From positions 248,001-312,000 of the forward strand of contig CAVXQP010000016.1 in NCBI GenBank assembly GCA_963763955.1: 64,000 nt of DNA. The letters are read 5' to 3'. Below the pieces are notes generated by a model. That model had not been told where the DNA came from and searched no databases. It worked only from the letters and a program-made list of their open reading frames with translations. Both the position numbers and the translations under genes were made by a program. Positions 8,563 through 16,059 of the stretch are shown here, one piece after another. Every line of letters begins with the position of its first letter. Within the stretch, counting starts at the first letter, position 1. The DNA comes from DASUPK01 sp963763955. GTDB taxonomy: Bacteria; Actinomycetota; Thermoleophilia; Solirubrobacterales; 70-9.

Positions 8563-9381
8563 CTAGCTTTCGGCGACGTCGCGGCGCAGGAAGACGAGCG
8601 CGGCGGCCGCCAGCGCCGGGAGCCCGTAGAGGGCACAGACCCAGAGGGAGCGCACGATCGGATCCCAGTCCGCGGGAGTGCGAAGCAGGCCCTGCCAGGC
8701 ATTGAACTGGGTGCTGAGCAGATAGGGATGGAGCCCGCTGAGGCCGGGCAGGATGCCGACCAGCTGAACCAGGAGGGAGAACATCAGCGTCCCGACGATC
8801 GCGGCGCCGCTGTTGCGGAAGACCGTCGAGAGGAGCAGCCCGATGCAGGCGATCGCCAGGATGGGAAGCAGGTAGACGAGCAGGCTGGCACCGACCAATT
8901 CCAGGCCCTTGGGCGCCGAGACGACCGTTCCCGAGAGGGTCGTCACCGGGTTGAAGCCCGACGCGAGTATTCCCGCGCCCAGGGCGACCGCCCCGGCGAT
9001 GGCGATCGCGAGGATCGCATAGGTGGCGGCCGCCAGAGCCTTGCCGGCGAACACCTGGTGGCGCTCGACCGAGCGGGTCAGGATCATCTTCAGAGTCGCG
9101 TTGCGGTCCTCGGAGGCGACGATGTCGCCCGCGACCAGGGCCGTGATCAACGGAAACAGCCAGATCGAGCCGAACAGCAAGAGGACGAGGGGGACCGCCA
9201 GCCCCGTGTCGTGCACGTAGCGGCCGAAGGCGACATCGTTGGGGCGTCCGCCTCCGGTCACCAGGGCGGTCACGAAGATGATCGGGACCGCAGCAGCCGC
9301 TCCGAGGCCCAGGTAGGTGCGCTTCTGAGCGCGGAGCTTTCTGAGCTCCCAGCGGTAGACGGTCATCACTCCAGGCATCAC
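8563..9381 (-). CDS. ABC-2 type transporter permease
   Basis: The 272-residue membrane protein has six hydrophobic segments and an N-terminal cytoplasmic elbow, YRWELRKLRAQKRTYLG, as in ABC-2 permeases. The pattern DIVASEDRNATLKMILTRSV after TM2 is typical of the bacitracin/antibiotic exporter permease group. The start is GTG at 9381 (GTGA overlap with the ATPase stop) or ATG at 9378. With the upstream ATPase it forms a two-gene ABC exporter in the inner membrane. The substrate is unknown; drug or peptide export and envelope stress response are common roles for such TCS-linked pairs. Confidence 0.88.
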   Translation of the reverse strand: MMPGVMTVYRWELRKLRAQKRTYLGLGAAAAVPIIFVTALVTGGGRPNDVAFGRYVHDTGLAVPLVLLLFGSIWLFPLITALVAGDIVASEDRNATLKMILTRSVERHQVFAGKALAAATYAILAIAIAGAVALGAGILASGFNPVTTLSGTVVSAPKGLELVGASLLVYLLPILAIACIGLLLSTVFRNSGAAIVGTLMFSLLVQLVGILPGLSGLHPYLLSTQFNAWQGLLRTPADWDPIVRSLWVCALYGLPALAAAALVFLRRDVAES

Positions 9382-10337
9382 GCCATCTCCTCGATCAGCT
9401 GCTTGGTCTTCGCCGCTCGCTGCAGGCCATCGCCCTCGGTGAGCTGGAAGAAGAGGTCCTCGAGCGTCGCCTGATGCGGCGTCAGCTCGAGTACCGGCGC
9501 GCCCGATTCCGCCAGGGCAACGGAGAGAGCGGCGACGGCGCTCTCGTCCGAAGCCTTGAACGCCAGCCCGGTCTCGGATGTTTCGACCACCTCGATGCCC
9601 GGCTGGGCCGAGCAGACCTCCCGCGCCCGCGCGTCGTCGGTGGTCCGCAGCCGGTAGCTGACCCCGGCCCTGCCTCGCAGCTCCGCCAGGGACCCCTCAT
9701 ACGCGATCCGTCCGCTGCGAACGATTGCCACGCGGTTGCAGAGCTCCTCGACCTCCATCATCTGATGGCTGGAGAGCAGAACGGTGATGCCGCGCTGTCC
9801 GAGGTCCCGGATCAGCACCCGCATGTCGCGCATCCCGGCGGGATCGAGCCCGGTGGCCGGCTCGTCCAGCAGGAGCAGGCGTGGATTCCGCAGGAGCGCC
9901 GACGCGATGCCGAGCCGCTGGCGCATTCCGTGGGAGTAGCCCTTGACCTTGTCCTTCGCGCGATCGCGAAGCTCGACGATCTCCAGAACCTCGTCGATCC
10001 TTAACGCGGAGCCCTGGCCGTCGAGCGCGGCGCAGAGCTTGAGATTGTCGAGGCCGCTCAGATAGGGGTAGAAGGACGGCGCCTCCACGAAGCCCGCGAC
10101 CCCCTGCAGGGCGACGACGCTGATCTGGGGATCGCGGCCGAAAAGCCGCACCGACCCCGCGGTCGGCCGGATCAGCCCCAGCATCATTCGCAGCGACGTG
10201 GTCTTTCCAGCTCCGTTCGGCCCCAGATATCCGAAGACGTCGCCGGGATTGACCGTCAGGTCGACATCGTCGACCGCGGTGATCTCCCCGTAGCGCTTGA
10301 CCAGCCCCCGGACCTCAATCGGCGGAGACTCCGCCAT
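9378..10337 (-). CDS. ABC transporter ATPase (ABC-2 exporter type)
   Basis: The 319-residue ATPase has Walker A GYLGPNGAGKTTS, signature YSHGMRQRLGIA, Walker B LLLLDEPATGLD, the H-loop His in LLSSHQMMEVEE, and a C-terminal extension of about 95 residues common in the CcmA/drug-resistance ATPase group. It energises the permease coded immediately downstream with overlapping stop and start. Three bases separate it from the LolA-like gene upstream, so the genes are almost certainly one transcript. Confidence 0.93.
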   Translation of the reverse strand: MAESPPIEVRGLVKRYGEITAVDDVDLTVNPGDVFGYLGPNGAGKTTSLRMMLGLIRPTAGSVRLFGRDPQISVVALQGVAGFVEAPSFYPYLSGLDNLKLCAALDGQGSALRIDEVLEIVELRDRAKDKVKGYSHGMRQRLGIASALLRNPRLLLLDEPATGLDPAGMRDMRVLIRDLGQRGITVLLSSHQMMEVEELCNRVAIVRSGRIAYEGSLAELRGRAGVSYRLRTTDDARAREVCSAQPGIEVVETSETGLAFKASDESAVAALSVALAESGAPVLELTPHQATLEDLFFQLTEGDGLQRAAKTKQLIEEMA

Positions 10338-10340
10338 CGA

Positions 10341-11546
10341 CTAGAGGGCTCGCGCCGCCGTCTGCACCGTTGCTGGAGGCGCCGAGGCGAGCACCGTGTA
10401 CTCGACGCCATTGCGCTGGAACCTCACCATGGTCCCGAGGGCCGTCTCGAGCTGCTCTCCCTGAGCACCGTTCACGGAAACCGTAGGGAGCGTCAGCTGG
10501 CCGTGGTCACTGCTCGACCCGGATGAGCTCTGCGCCGGATCGGCAGGCCGCTCGATCACGGCGATTCCACCGAGACCCTGCCCGTAGGTGACCAGGGCTC
10601 CAGCGTCCTTGCCGCTCTGGATGAGGCGCACCTCGTTCTGCGGCAATCCCGCCAGCGTCTGCGGGGCGGCAATCGGGAAGGAGGTCTGCTGCTGAACCGC
10701 CTGCAGGCCGGTGACGGGGGCGGCATCGCGCTGGCCGTTCTCCTGGTGGGCTGGCGGGTTCAGGTTCGTGACCTGCGCATTGGGAGGCGGACTGATGTCG
10801 AAGACCGACGACGAAACGGCGCCGTAGGAGATGTCGGTGACCTTCAGCTCCAGCACCGGCGAGCTGTCTCCACGCGCGTAGACCGCGGCCCGCAGGGGGA
10901 TCCCGTGCACCGCGTCCCAGGCGAGCTCGGCCCCGCCAAGGAGACCGCCGTTGCGCTTGGGCTCAACGCGGACCGTGTAGGCAGGCTGGCCCGCGACGTC
11001 GGTCGGCTGCGCTCCGCTCACCAGGGCGCGGTCGGCCAGCTTCGCGATGCCCTTCTTGATTTGGGCGAGTGAAGGCGGCTGCCCGTTCGCCGAGTTGCCC
11101 CCGTCGGCCTTGTCGTGGCCCTGGGGAAGGGTCCCCTCGAAGACCGTGTTGGAGCCGGAATCGTAGACCCACGCTCGGTGACCGTCAGAGACCACCTGGC
11201 TGTCGCTGGTGGCGCCCTCGGAATTGGAGTCGGCCTGGAGCTCGAGCCGGAGGTGCCCATCGGAGGATGCCCAGAGGCGCCCCGACGCTCCGCTGAGGAT
11301 CGGGTCCGCGCCCTGCACGCTGGAGCCGTTGATCAGGTGGTTCGTGAACTGGATGCGGGCGCTGACTCCCTGGACGGTCGGTGCCGTGAGAGCACCGTGG
11401 ACGGCGACCGGCAGGGGCTCCGCCGGGGGCTTCGGACCGCCGCCCGTCGCGGCCATGGCCAGGGCCACGGCGCCAACGCCAAACGCCACTGTCGCCGCGC
11501 AGAGCGCGAGGAGCCTGCTGGTCGAGATGCGCCGGAGGTACTTCAT
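10341..11546 (-). CDS. secreted LolA/RseB-like lipoprotein-carrier-fold protein
   Basis: The 401-residue protein has an N-terminal signal anchor (LLALCAATVAFGVGAVALAM) and a domain of about 200 residues with the LolA/RseB half-barrel pattern (SGASGRLWASSDGHLRLELQ, then VVSDGHRAWVYDSGSNTVFE). A C-terminal region resembling DUF4367-type domains ends AMVRFQRNGVEYTVLAS-like. Such proteins bind acyl chains or act as regulators at the cell surface of Gram-positive bacteria. It sits directly upstream of the ABC exporter genes, suggesting it hands over or senses the transported material. Family assignment is by fold pattern and is moderate. Confidence 0.65.
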   Translation of the reverse strand: MKYLRRISTSRLLALCAATVAFGVGAVALAMAATGGGPKPPAEPLPVAVHGALTAPTVQGVSARIQFTNHLINGSSVQGADPILSGASGRLWASSDGHLRLELQADSNSEGATSDSQVVSDGHRAWVYDSGSNTVFEGTLPQGHDKADGGNSANGQPPSLAQIKKGIAKLADRALVSGAQPTDVAGQPAYTVRVEPKRNGGLLGGAELAWDAVHGIPLRAAVYARGDSSPVLELKVTDISYGAVSSSVFDISPPPNAQVTNLNPPAHQENGQRDAAPVTGLQAVQQQTSFPIAAPQTLAGLPQNEVRLIQSGKDAGALVTYGQGLGGIAVIERPADPAQSSSGSSSDHGQLTLPTVSVNGAQGEQLETALGTMVRFQRNGVEYTVLASAPPATVQTAARAL

Positions 11547-11570
11547 CCCCTCAAAGGCTACGCCCCGTCC

Positions 11571-12512
11571 CTAAGGATTTTCTGACAATGCCACGACTGA
11601 GTCCACGCTGGTTCCCTGGGAGCCGATCCCGCCCGCCAGATAACCGACGCCCGCAACGCTGCCGGCGGCGGCATCGTACACGGGCATCGGCAGCCGCCCG
11701 GCGGGTCGCGTTGCCCCTCTCGAGGGGTCAAAACGAAGGATCCGGTCACTCGGCGCACCGCTTCGGCGGCCACCGAGCAGGTAGATGACGCCGTTCAGCA
11801 CCACCGCCGAGGCGTGGTCGACCCCCTGCGGAAGGTGTCCGATGACGGATGCTCTCCGGGTTCCGGTGTCGTACGCCTGGATCCGGTCCGTGTCCCCCCC
11901 GGTGGAGAGCTCCCCGCCGAAGGCATAGATCCGGCTGCCGAGCGCCGCCGCCGCCGTGTACCTAACCGCCGTCGGAAGCCTGGCGGCCGTCGTGAAGCTC
12001 CGCCCGTCGGTCGTGCGAAACACCGACGCGGACGGGCGCTGGCCGTCATAACCGCCGAGCACGTACGTCGTCCCGCCGATGCTGACCGCGGAGAGGTCGG
12101 AAAGCACTGTCGGAAGATGACCCACCAGGCGAGCCGAGCCGCCAGGGGAGAGCTCCTGAACGGTGTCGTAGCTGGTGGTTGCGCCGCCGCCGAAGACCAG
12201 GGTGCGGCCGCCGAGCGAGGCGGCGGCCGAATCGTGGAGCGGCTGGACCAGGGTCCCCGCCGGTGAGACCCTCCCGGTGCGCGGGTCCAAGGCGAGCACG
12301 CTGTTCGTGGAGACATCTGCACGGTCCGCGCCGCCGATGACCAGCAGGCGGTCGCCGCTGACGGCGGCGGTCGCCCCATGGAGAGGACCGGGCAGACGCA
12401 ACGTGGAGAGCGTTGCCCTCGGGGCCACGGCCCGAGCGCGACCGCCGGAGGCGGTCGTCGACGCGGAGTGCCCATTCGAGCCGCCTGTGAAAAGCCCCCT
12501 CGCCGCAAGCAC
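11571..12512 (-). CDS. secreted or membrane-anchored kelch-repeat beta-propeller
   Basis: The 313 residues contain about six kelch units, each with a GG pair and the order hydrophobic-strand, GG, D/Y, W/R pattern: AAVSGDRLLVIGGAD, AAASLGGRTLVFGGG, VSIGGTTYVLGGYDGQ, AALGSRIYAFGGE, VVLNGVIYLLGGR and GSVAGVGYLAGGIGS. The first usable start is GTG 12512. However, the frame stays open upstream for about 130 bases and encodes GLLRLGVLLLVVCCFVVLAA, an obvious signal anchor, without any ATG, GTG or TTG. Either a CTG start is used or an indel hides the true start. It heads the co-directional block that includes the LolA-like and ABC genes. Confidence 0.75.
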   Translation of the reverse strand: MLAARGLFTGGSNGHSASTTASGGRARAVAPRATLSTLRLPGPLHGATAAVSGDRLLVIGGADRADVSTNSVLALDPRTGRVSPAGTLVQPLHDSAAASLGGRTLVFGGGATTSYDTVQELSPGGSARLVGHLPTVLSDLSAVSIGGTTYVLGGYDGQRPSASVFRTTDGRSFTTAARLPTAVRYTAAAALGSRIYAFGGELSTGGDTDRIQAYDTGTRRASVIGHLPQGVDHASAVVLNGVIYLLGGRRSGAPSDRILRFDPSRGATRPAGRLPMPVYDAAAGSVAGVGYLAGGIGSQGTSVDSVVALSENP

Positions 12513-12862
12513 GACAAAGCAGCAGACGACCAGGAGGAGAACCCCGAGCCGAAGCAGCCCACGCTGGCGGGCGCCGCTGATTCGCCGTCGCGGGCGCGCT
12601 TGTCGGCGACGCCGACCGATCTGATCGTGCGTCCGACAAGGACCTGACTATCACGCCAAATTCACGTCGCCGCACCTCGGTGGCCCGACAGGTTCATGTT
12701 CTTTCATGTTCCGGGTGCGAAGGTTAGGGGAGCAGTAATCCCGCACAAAGCAACCAGATGGCGTGACACCGGACCCCTCAAAGACCCGGGACCCCGGGGA
12801 GCGCTCGCAGGCGCGAGCGGCGCCGCCGGGCGGCAATCTCTCGAACGCGGCGCCGGGGGCTG
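12513..12862. other. divergent intergenic region between two secreted propeller genes
   Basis: These 350 bases hold the missing 5' coding end of the kelch gene (to about 12640) and the divergent promoter region for the kelch and YVTN genes. The base composition dips in AT-rich direction around 12655-12730. Apart from the direct repeat listed separately I see no RNA gene or further ORF of merit. Confidence 0.6.
12693..12710. promoter_or_regulatory. direct repeat TTCATGTT x2, candidate OmpR-type operator
   Basis: The sequence TTCATGTT occurs at 12693-12700 and again at 12703-12710, a ten-base period that places both on the same DNA face. This is the usual layout for dimeric OmpR-family regulators. 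It lies in the divergent region between the kelch gene and the YVTN gene, both near genes for OmpR-type regulators. Binding is inferred from architecture only. Confidence 0.4.
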
Positions 12863-14015
12863 ATGCGGCTGGTCGCTCTGCTCGCCGCAATCGGGATCGC
12901 CACGGCCGTGGTTCTGTCGCTCGTCGGTGGATCCGGCAAGCCGACCTCGTCCAGTGCGCCGGCATCCCGCGATCCGTCGAGCGCCGGCCGGCGATTCGCT
13001 GTGCCGCCGCTGCTCGACCCTCGCGACGTCTACGCAGCAGACCGCCCCGGGCGGCTCGCGCCAGCCGTCCGGAAATTCCCGAGCAGAGTCTACGTGCCGA
13101 ACAGCGACAGCAACACGGTCAGCGTGATCAACCCGAGCACCTACAGGGTGATCGACCAGTTCCCGGTCGGGGCCAACCCACAGCACGTCGTCCCCTCATA
13201 CGACCTGAAGACTCTGTGGGTCAACAATGACATGGGAAACAGCCTCACTCAGATCAACCCGGCAACCGGCCGCCCAGGGCGAACGGTCCAGGTGACCGAC
13301 CCCTACAACCTCTACTTCACTCCCGACGGCCATTACGCGATCGTCGTGGAGGAGCGCATGCAGGCCCTCGCCTTTCGCGACGCCCAGACGATGCAGCTCC
13401 ACCACACTCTCCACGTCCCGTGCGCGGGGGTGAACCACATGGATTTCACCGCCGATGGCCGCTATCTCCTGGCGAGCTGCGAATTCGGAGGAAACCTGAT
13501 CAAGGTCGACGTTCGCCGCGAGAAGGTGGTCGGGACGCTCCGGCTCCAGCCCGGGAGCGAGCCCGCAGGACGTGAGGATCTCTCCCGACGGCCAGACCTT
13601 CTACGTCGCGGATCTGCACATGAACGGAGTTTGGATGGTCGACGCCCGGACCTTTCGGCGGATCGGGTTCATCCCCACAGGTCTCGCGGCGCACGGCCTG
13701 TACCCGAGCCGCGACTCCCGCTACCTCTTCGTCTCGAACCGAGGCGAGGGGTCGATCTCGGTCATCTCGTTTGCGACCCACAAGGTGGTGCACAAGTGGC
13801 GGATCCCGGGTGGAGGCAGCCCGGACATGGGTGGCGTGTCCGCCGACGGCAAGGTGCTCTGGATCTCCGGCCGCTACAACGGCGTCGTCTACGCGATCAG
13901 CACGACGAACGGTCACCTGCTCGCGCGTATCCCGGTCGGCAGCGGCCCACACGGCGTCTGCTTCTACCCGCTCCCGGGACGTTATTCGCTGGGGCACACG
14001 GACAACATGCGTTAG
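12863..14015 (+). CDS. secreted YVTN/NHL-type beta-propeller, interrupted by a frameshift
   Basis: Signal anchor VALLAAIGIATAVVLSLVGG is followed by seven-blade propeller repeats of about 45 residues: SRVYVPNSDSNTVSVINPST, LKTLWVNNDMGNSLTQINPA, GHYAIVVEERMQ and others. At about 13558 the frame shifts: after LRLQPGS the expected continuation PQDVRISPDGQTFYVAD is one base out of frame, consistent with an extra G in agcGagc. The second frame runs RISPDGQTFYVADLHMNG to the TAG at 14013-14015. Joined, the protein is about 383 residues, normal for the family. Its stop is adjacent to that of the convergent kinase gene. Partners and ligands are unknown. Confidence 0.75.
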
Positions 14016-14016
14016 C

Positions 14017-15366
14017 TCAGCGTCCGTGGGCCTGAGGAATGCGGGCCCTGAAGCTGGCGCCGTCGCCGTTCTGGAGCGCCTCGACGTCGCCGCCAACAGC
14101 TCGCGCGAGCCGACGGGCCAGGGAGAGGCCGAGGCCCGCCCCCTGGTGGTCTCCCCAGACCCCCGCGCCGCCGCGCACTCCCGGCTCGAAGATGCGCTCC
14201 CGATCGGCGGCATCGACGCCGGGCCCGTCGTCATCCACGAGGAACTCGACGGAATCGCCGTTGGGCTGTACCTGGACCTCGACGCGGCTGCGCCCGTAGC
14301 GAACGCCGTTCTCGATCAGTGGGACCAGGATGCGCCCCGCGGTGTCCGCGTCGACGTCGACCCTGACCGAGTCGGAGGGCGCAGTCAGCCTCAGGTCGAT
14401 CCCGGCATCTCGGGCGACGCGCTCGCAGGCGGCGATCGCTCGCTCGCCGACCGAGGACGCAGGCGCAGTCCCCAGGTCCGCCAGGGACTCGGCCCTCGCC
14501 GCCGCCATCAGCGTCTCCAGGGTGCTCTGCATCTGGGAGGCGCGTGACTCGATTTCCCGGAGGGCCTCTCGGTACTCGTCGTCGCCACGGTGGCGGCGAA
14601 GCGCCAGCTCGGCCTCGGTCACGATCGCGGCCAGAGGCGTCCGGAGCTCGTGCGAGAGCTCGGCGGAGAGGAGGTGCTCGTGTCGCAGGCTCGAGGCAAG
14701 ACGAGCGAGCATGCTGTCGAAGGTCGCGGCGAGCTGTGTGAGCTCGTCGTAGGGCTCCCCGACGTTGAATCGATGCTCGAGGTCGTGCTCGCTCCATTCG
14801 GCGGCCTCGGCGGTCATCTGGGCGACCGGGCGAAGCGCGCGCGTCACCACCAGCCGGGTGGCCACCACGACCAGCAGCAGCGCGGCGGCCGCATAGAGCA
14901 GCGAGGCGCCGAGGGCCTTTGAGGCGGAGTGCTCATACGGCTCCAGCGAGATGGCGGAGACGACCGTTCCAACGCGATTACTCCCCTGCGCGATCGGCAC
15001 CGCGAACAGCCGAATGTCCGACTTGGAGTCTTCGCCATGGGCCTTGGGCCCGCCGGCCAGGGAGTCCGCAAGCCGCTGGATCGGGGGCGGGCCGGCCGGG
15101 CGCTCGACGGCGGTGCCGCCGCTGTAGACCCAGACCTGAGTGTCCGGAGCGGCACGATCGGGGCTCTCCTTCACCTGCACGGAGCCGTTCCTGACGCTGA
15201 TCCCCTCGAGCGCCGCCGACGCCCGAGCCTGCAACACGCGATTCGCGTCCCCATCCAGATTCGAGCGCAGCAACAGATTGAAGCCGGCGGTCAGCACCGC
15301 GAGAGTGATGGCCGCGGCGACGGTGACCAGGATCGTGAGCCGCGTTCTGAGGCTGAACCGGCTCAT
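14017..15366 (-). CDS. sensor histidine kinase
   Basis: The 449-residue kinase has TM1 LTILVTVAAAITLAVLTAG, an extracytoplasmic region of about 120 residues, TM2 SLLYAAAALLLVVVATRLVV, HAMP (LRPVAQMTAEAAEWSEHD), HisKA with phosphoacceptor in LSAELSHELRTPLAA, N box LVPLIENGVRYG, G1 VDDDGPGVD and G2 GAGLGLSLARRLA. The start overlaps the regulator stop by ATGA. It belongs to the six-gene block that begins with the lipoprotein at 20937. The ligand is unknown; a link to the adjacent MacB-like exporter is likely. Confidence 0.93.
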   Translation of the reverse strand: MSRFSLRTRLTILVTVAAAITLAVLTAGFNLLLRSNLDGDANRVLQARASAALEGISVRNGSVQVKESPDRAAPDTQVWVYSGGTAVERPAGPPPIQRLADSLAGGPKAHGEDSKSDIRLFAVPIAQGSNRVGTVVSAISLEPYEHSASKALGASLLYAAAALLLVVVATRLVVTRALRPVAQMTAEAAEWSEHDLEHRFNVGEPYDELTQLAATFDSMLARLASSLRHEHLLSAELSHELRTPLAAIVTEAELALRRHRGDDEYREALREIESRASQMQSTLETLMAAARAESLADLGTAPASSVGERAIAACERVARDAGIDLRLTAPSDSVRVDVDADTAGRILVPLIENGVRYGRSRVEVQVQPNGDSVEFLVDDDGPGVDAADRERIFEPGVRGGAGVWGDHQGAGLGLSLARRLARAVGGDVEALQNGDGASFRARIPQAHGR

Positions 15367-16034
15367 TCGAGCTTGTAGCCGACGCCGTGCACGGTCCCAA
15401 TCTTCGCCTCGGTGGGCAGCTTGGCGAGCTTCTTCCGAAGCCTCCCGAGATAGACGTCGAGCGTGTTGTCGTGGACGATCGCCCCGTCGGGCCAGCCGGT
15501 GGCGATCAGCTCACGCCGCCGCACCGTCTCGCCGTGGCGGCCGGCAAGCGCGCCGAGGAGCCTGAACTCGGTCGGCGTCAGCGCGACGGTCGTCTCGCCC
15601 GAGACGATCGCGTGGATCGCGGGGTCCAGCCGGAGGTCGCCCGCGACCACGGCCGGCCTCTTCCCAGCCGAGCGGCGCAGCAGCGCTCGCAGCCGTGCGA
15701 TCAGCTCCGCGAACTCGAACGGCTTGGTGAGGTAGTCGTCACCACCGGCACTGAAACCTGCAAGCCGATCCACCATCTGGTCGCGTGCGGACAGGAAGAG
15801 GACGGGGGACTCGATGCCCCGGGAGCGGATCGCCTGGGTGACGTCGCGACCGTCTGCGTCCGGCAGGCCGATGTCGACCACGAGCAGGTCAGGTGGATCC
15901 TGCTCGGCCAGGACGACCGCGTCCTTTCCGAGGCTCGCCTGGACCACGTCGAACCCCTCCTCCTCCAAGCCGCGGCGGAGGAGGCGCCGAAGGTCGCCGT
16001 CATCTTCTATTACCAGTACTCGAGGCAGCATCAT
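15363..16034 (-). CDS. OmpR-family response regulator
   Basis: The 223-residue regulator has receiver residues IEDDGD, phospho-Asp54 in LVVDIGLPD, LSARD and LTKPF, and a winged helix with LTPTEFRLLGALAGRHGETV and a C-terminal hairpin GTVHGVGYKLE. It is 25 bases downstream of the FtsX-type permease gene and coupled to the kinase gene, so transporter and regulator are probably one transcript and autoregulated. Confidence 0.95.
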   Translation of the reverse strand: MMLPRVLVIEDDGDLRRLLRRGLEEEGFDVVQASLGKDAVVLAEQDPPDLLVVDIGLPDADGRDVTQAIRSRGIESPVLFLSARDQMVDRLAGFSAGGDDYLTKPFEFAELIARLRALLRRSAGKRPAVVAGDLRLDPAIHAIVSGETTVALTPTEFRLLGALAGRHGETVRRRELIATGWPDGAIVHDNTLDVYLGRLRKKLAKLPTEAKIGTVHGVGYKLE

Positions 16035-16059
16035 TCAAGTATCGCGTCGCCTACGACGG

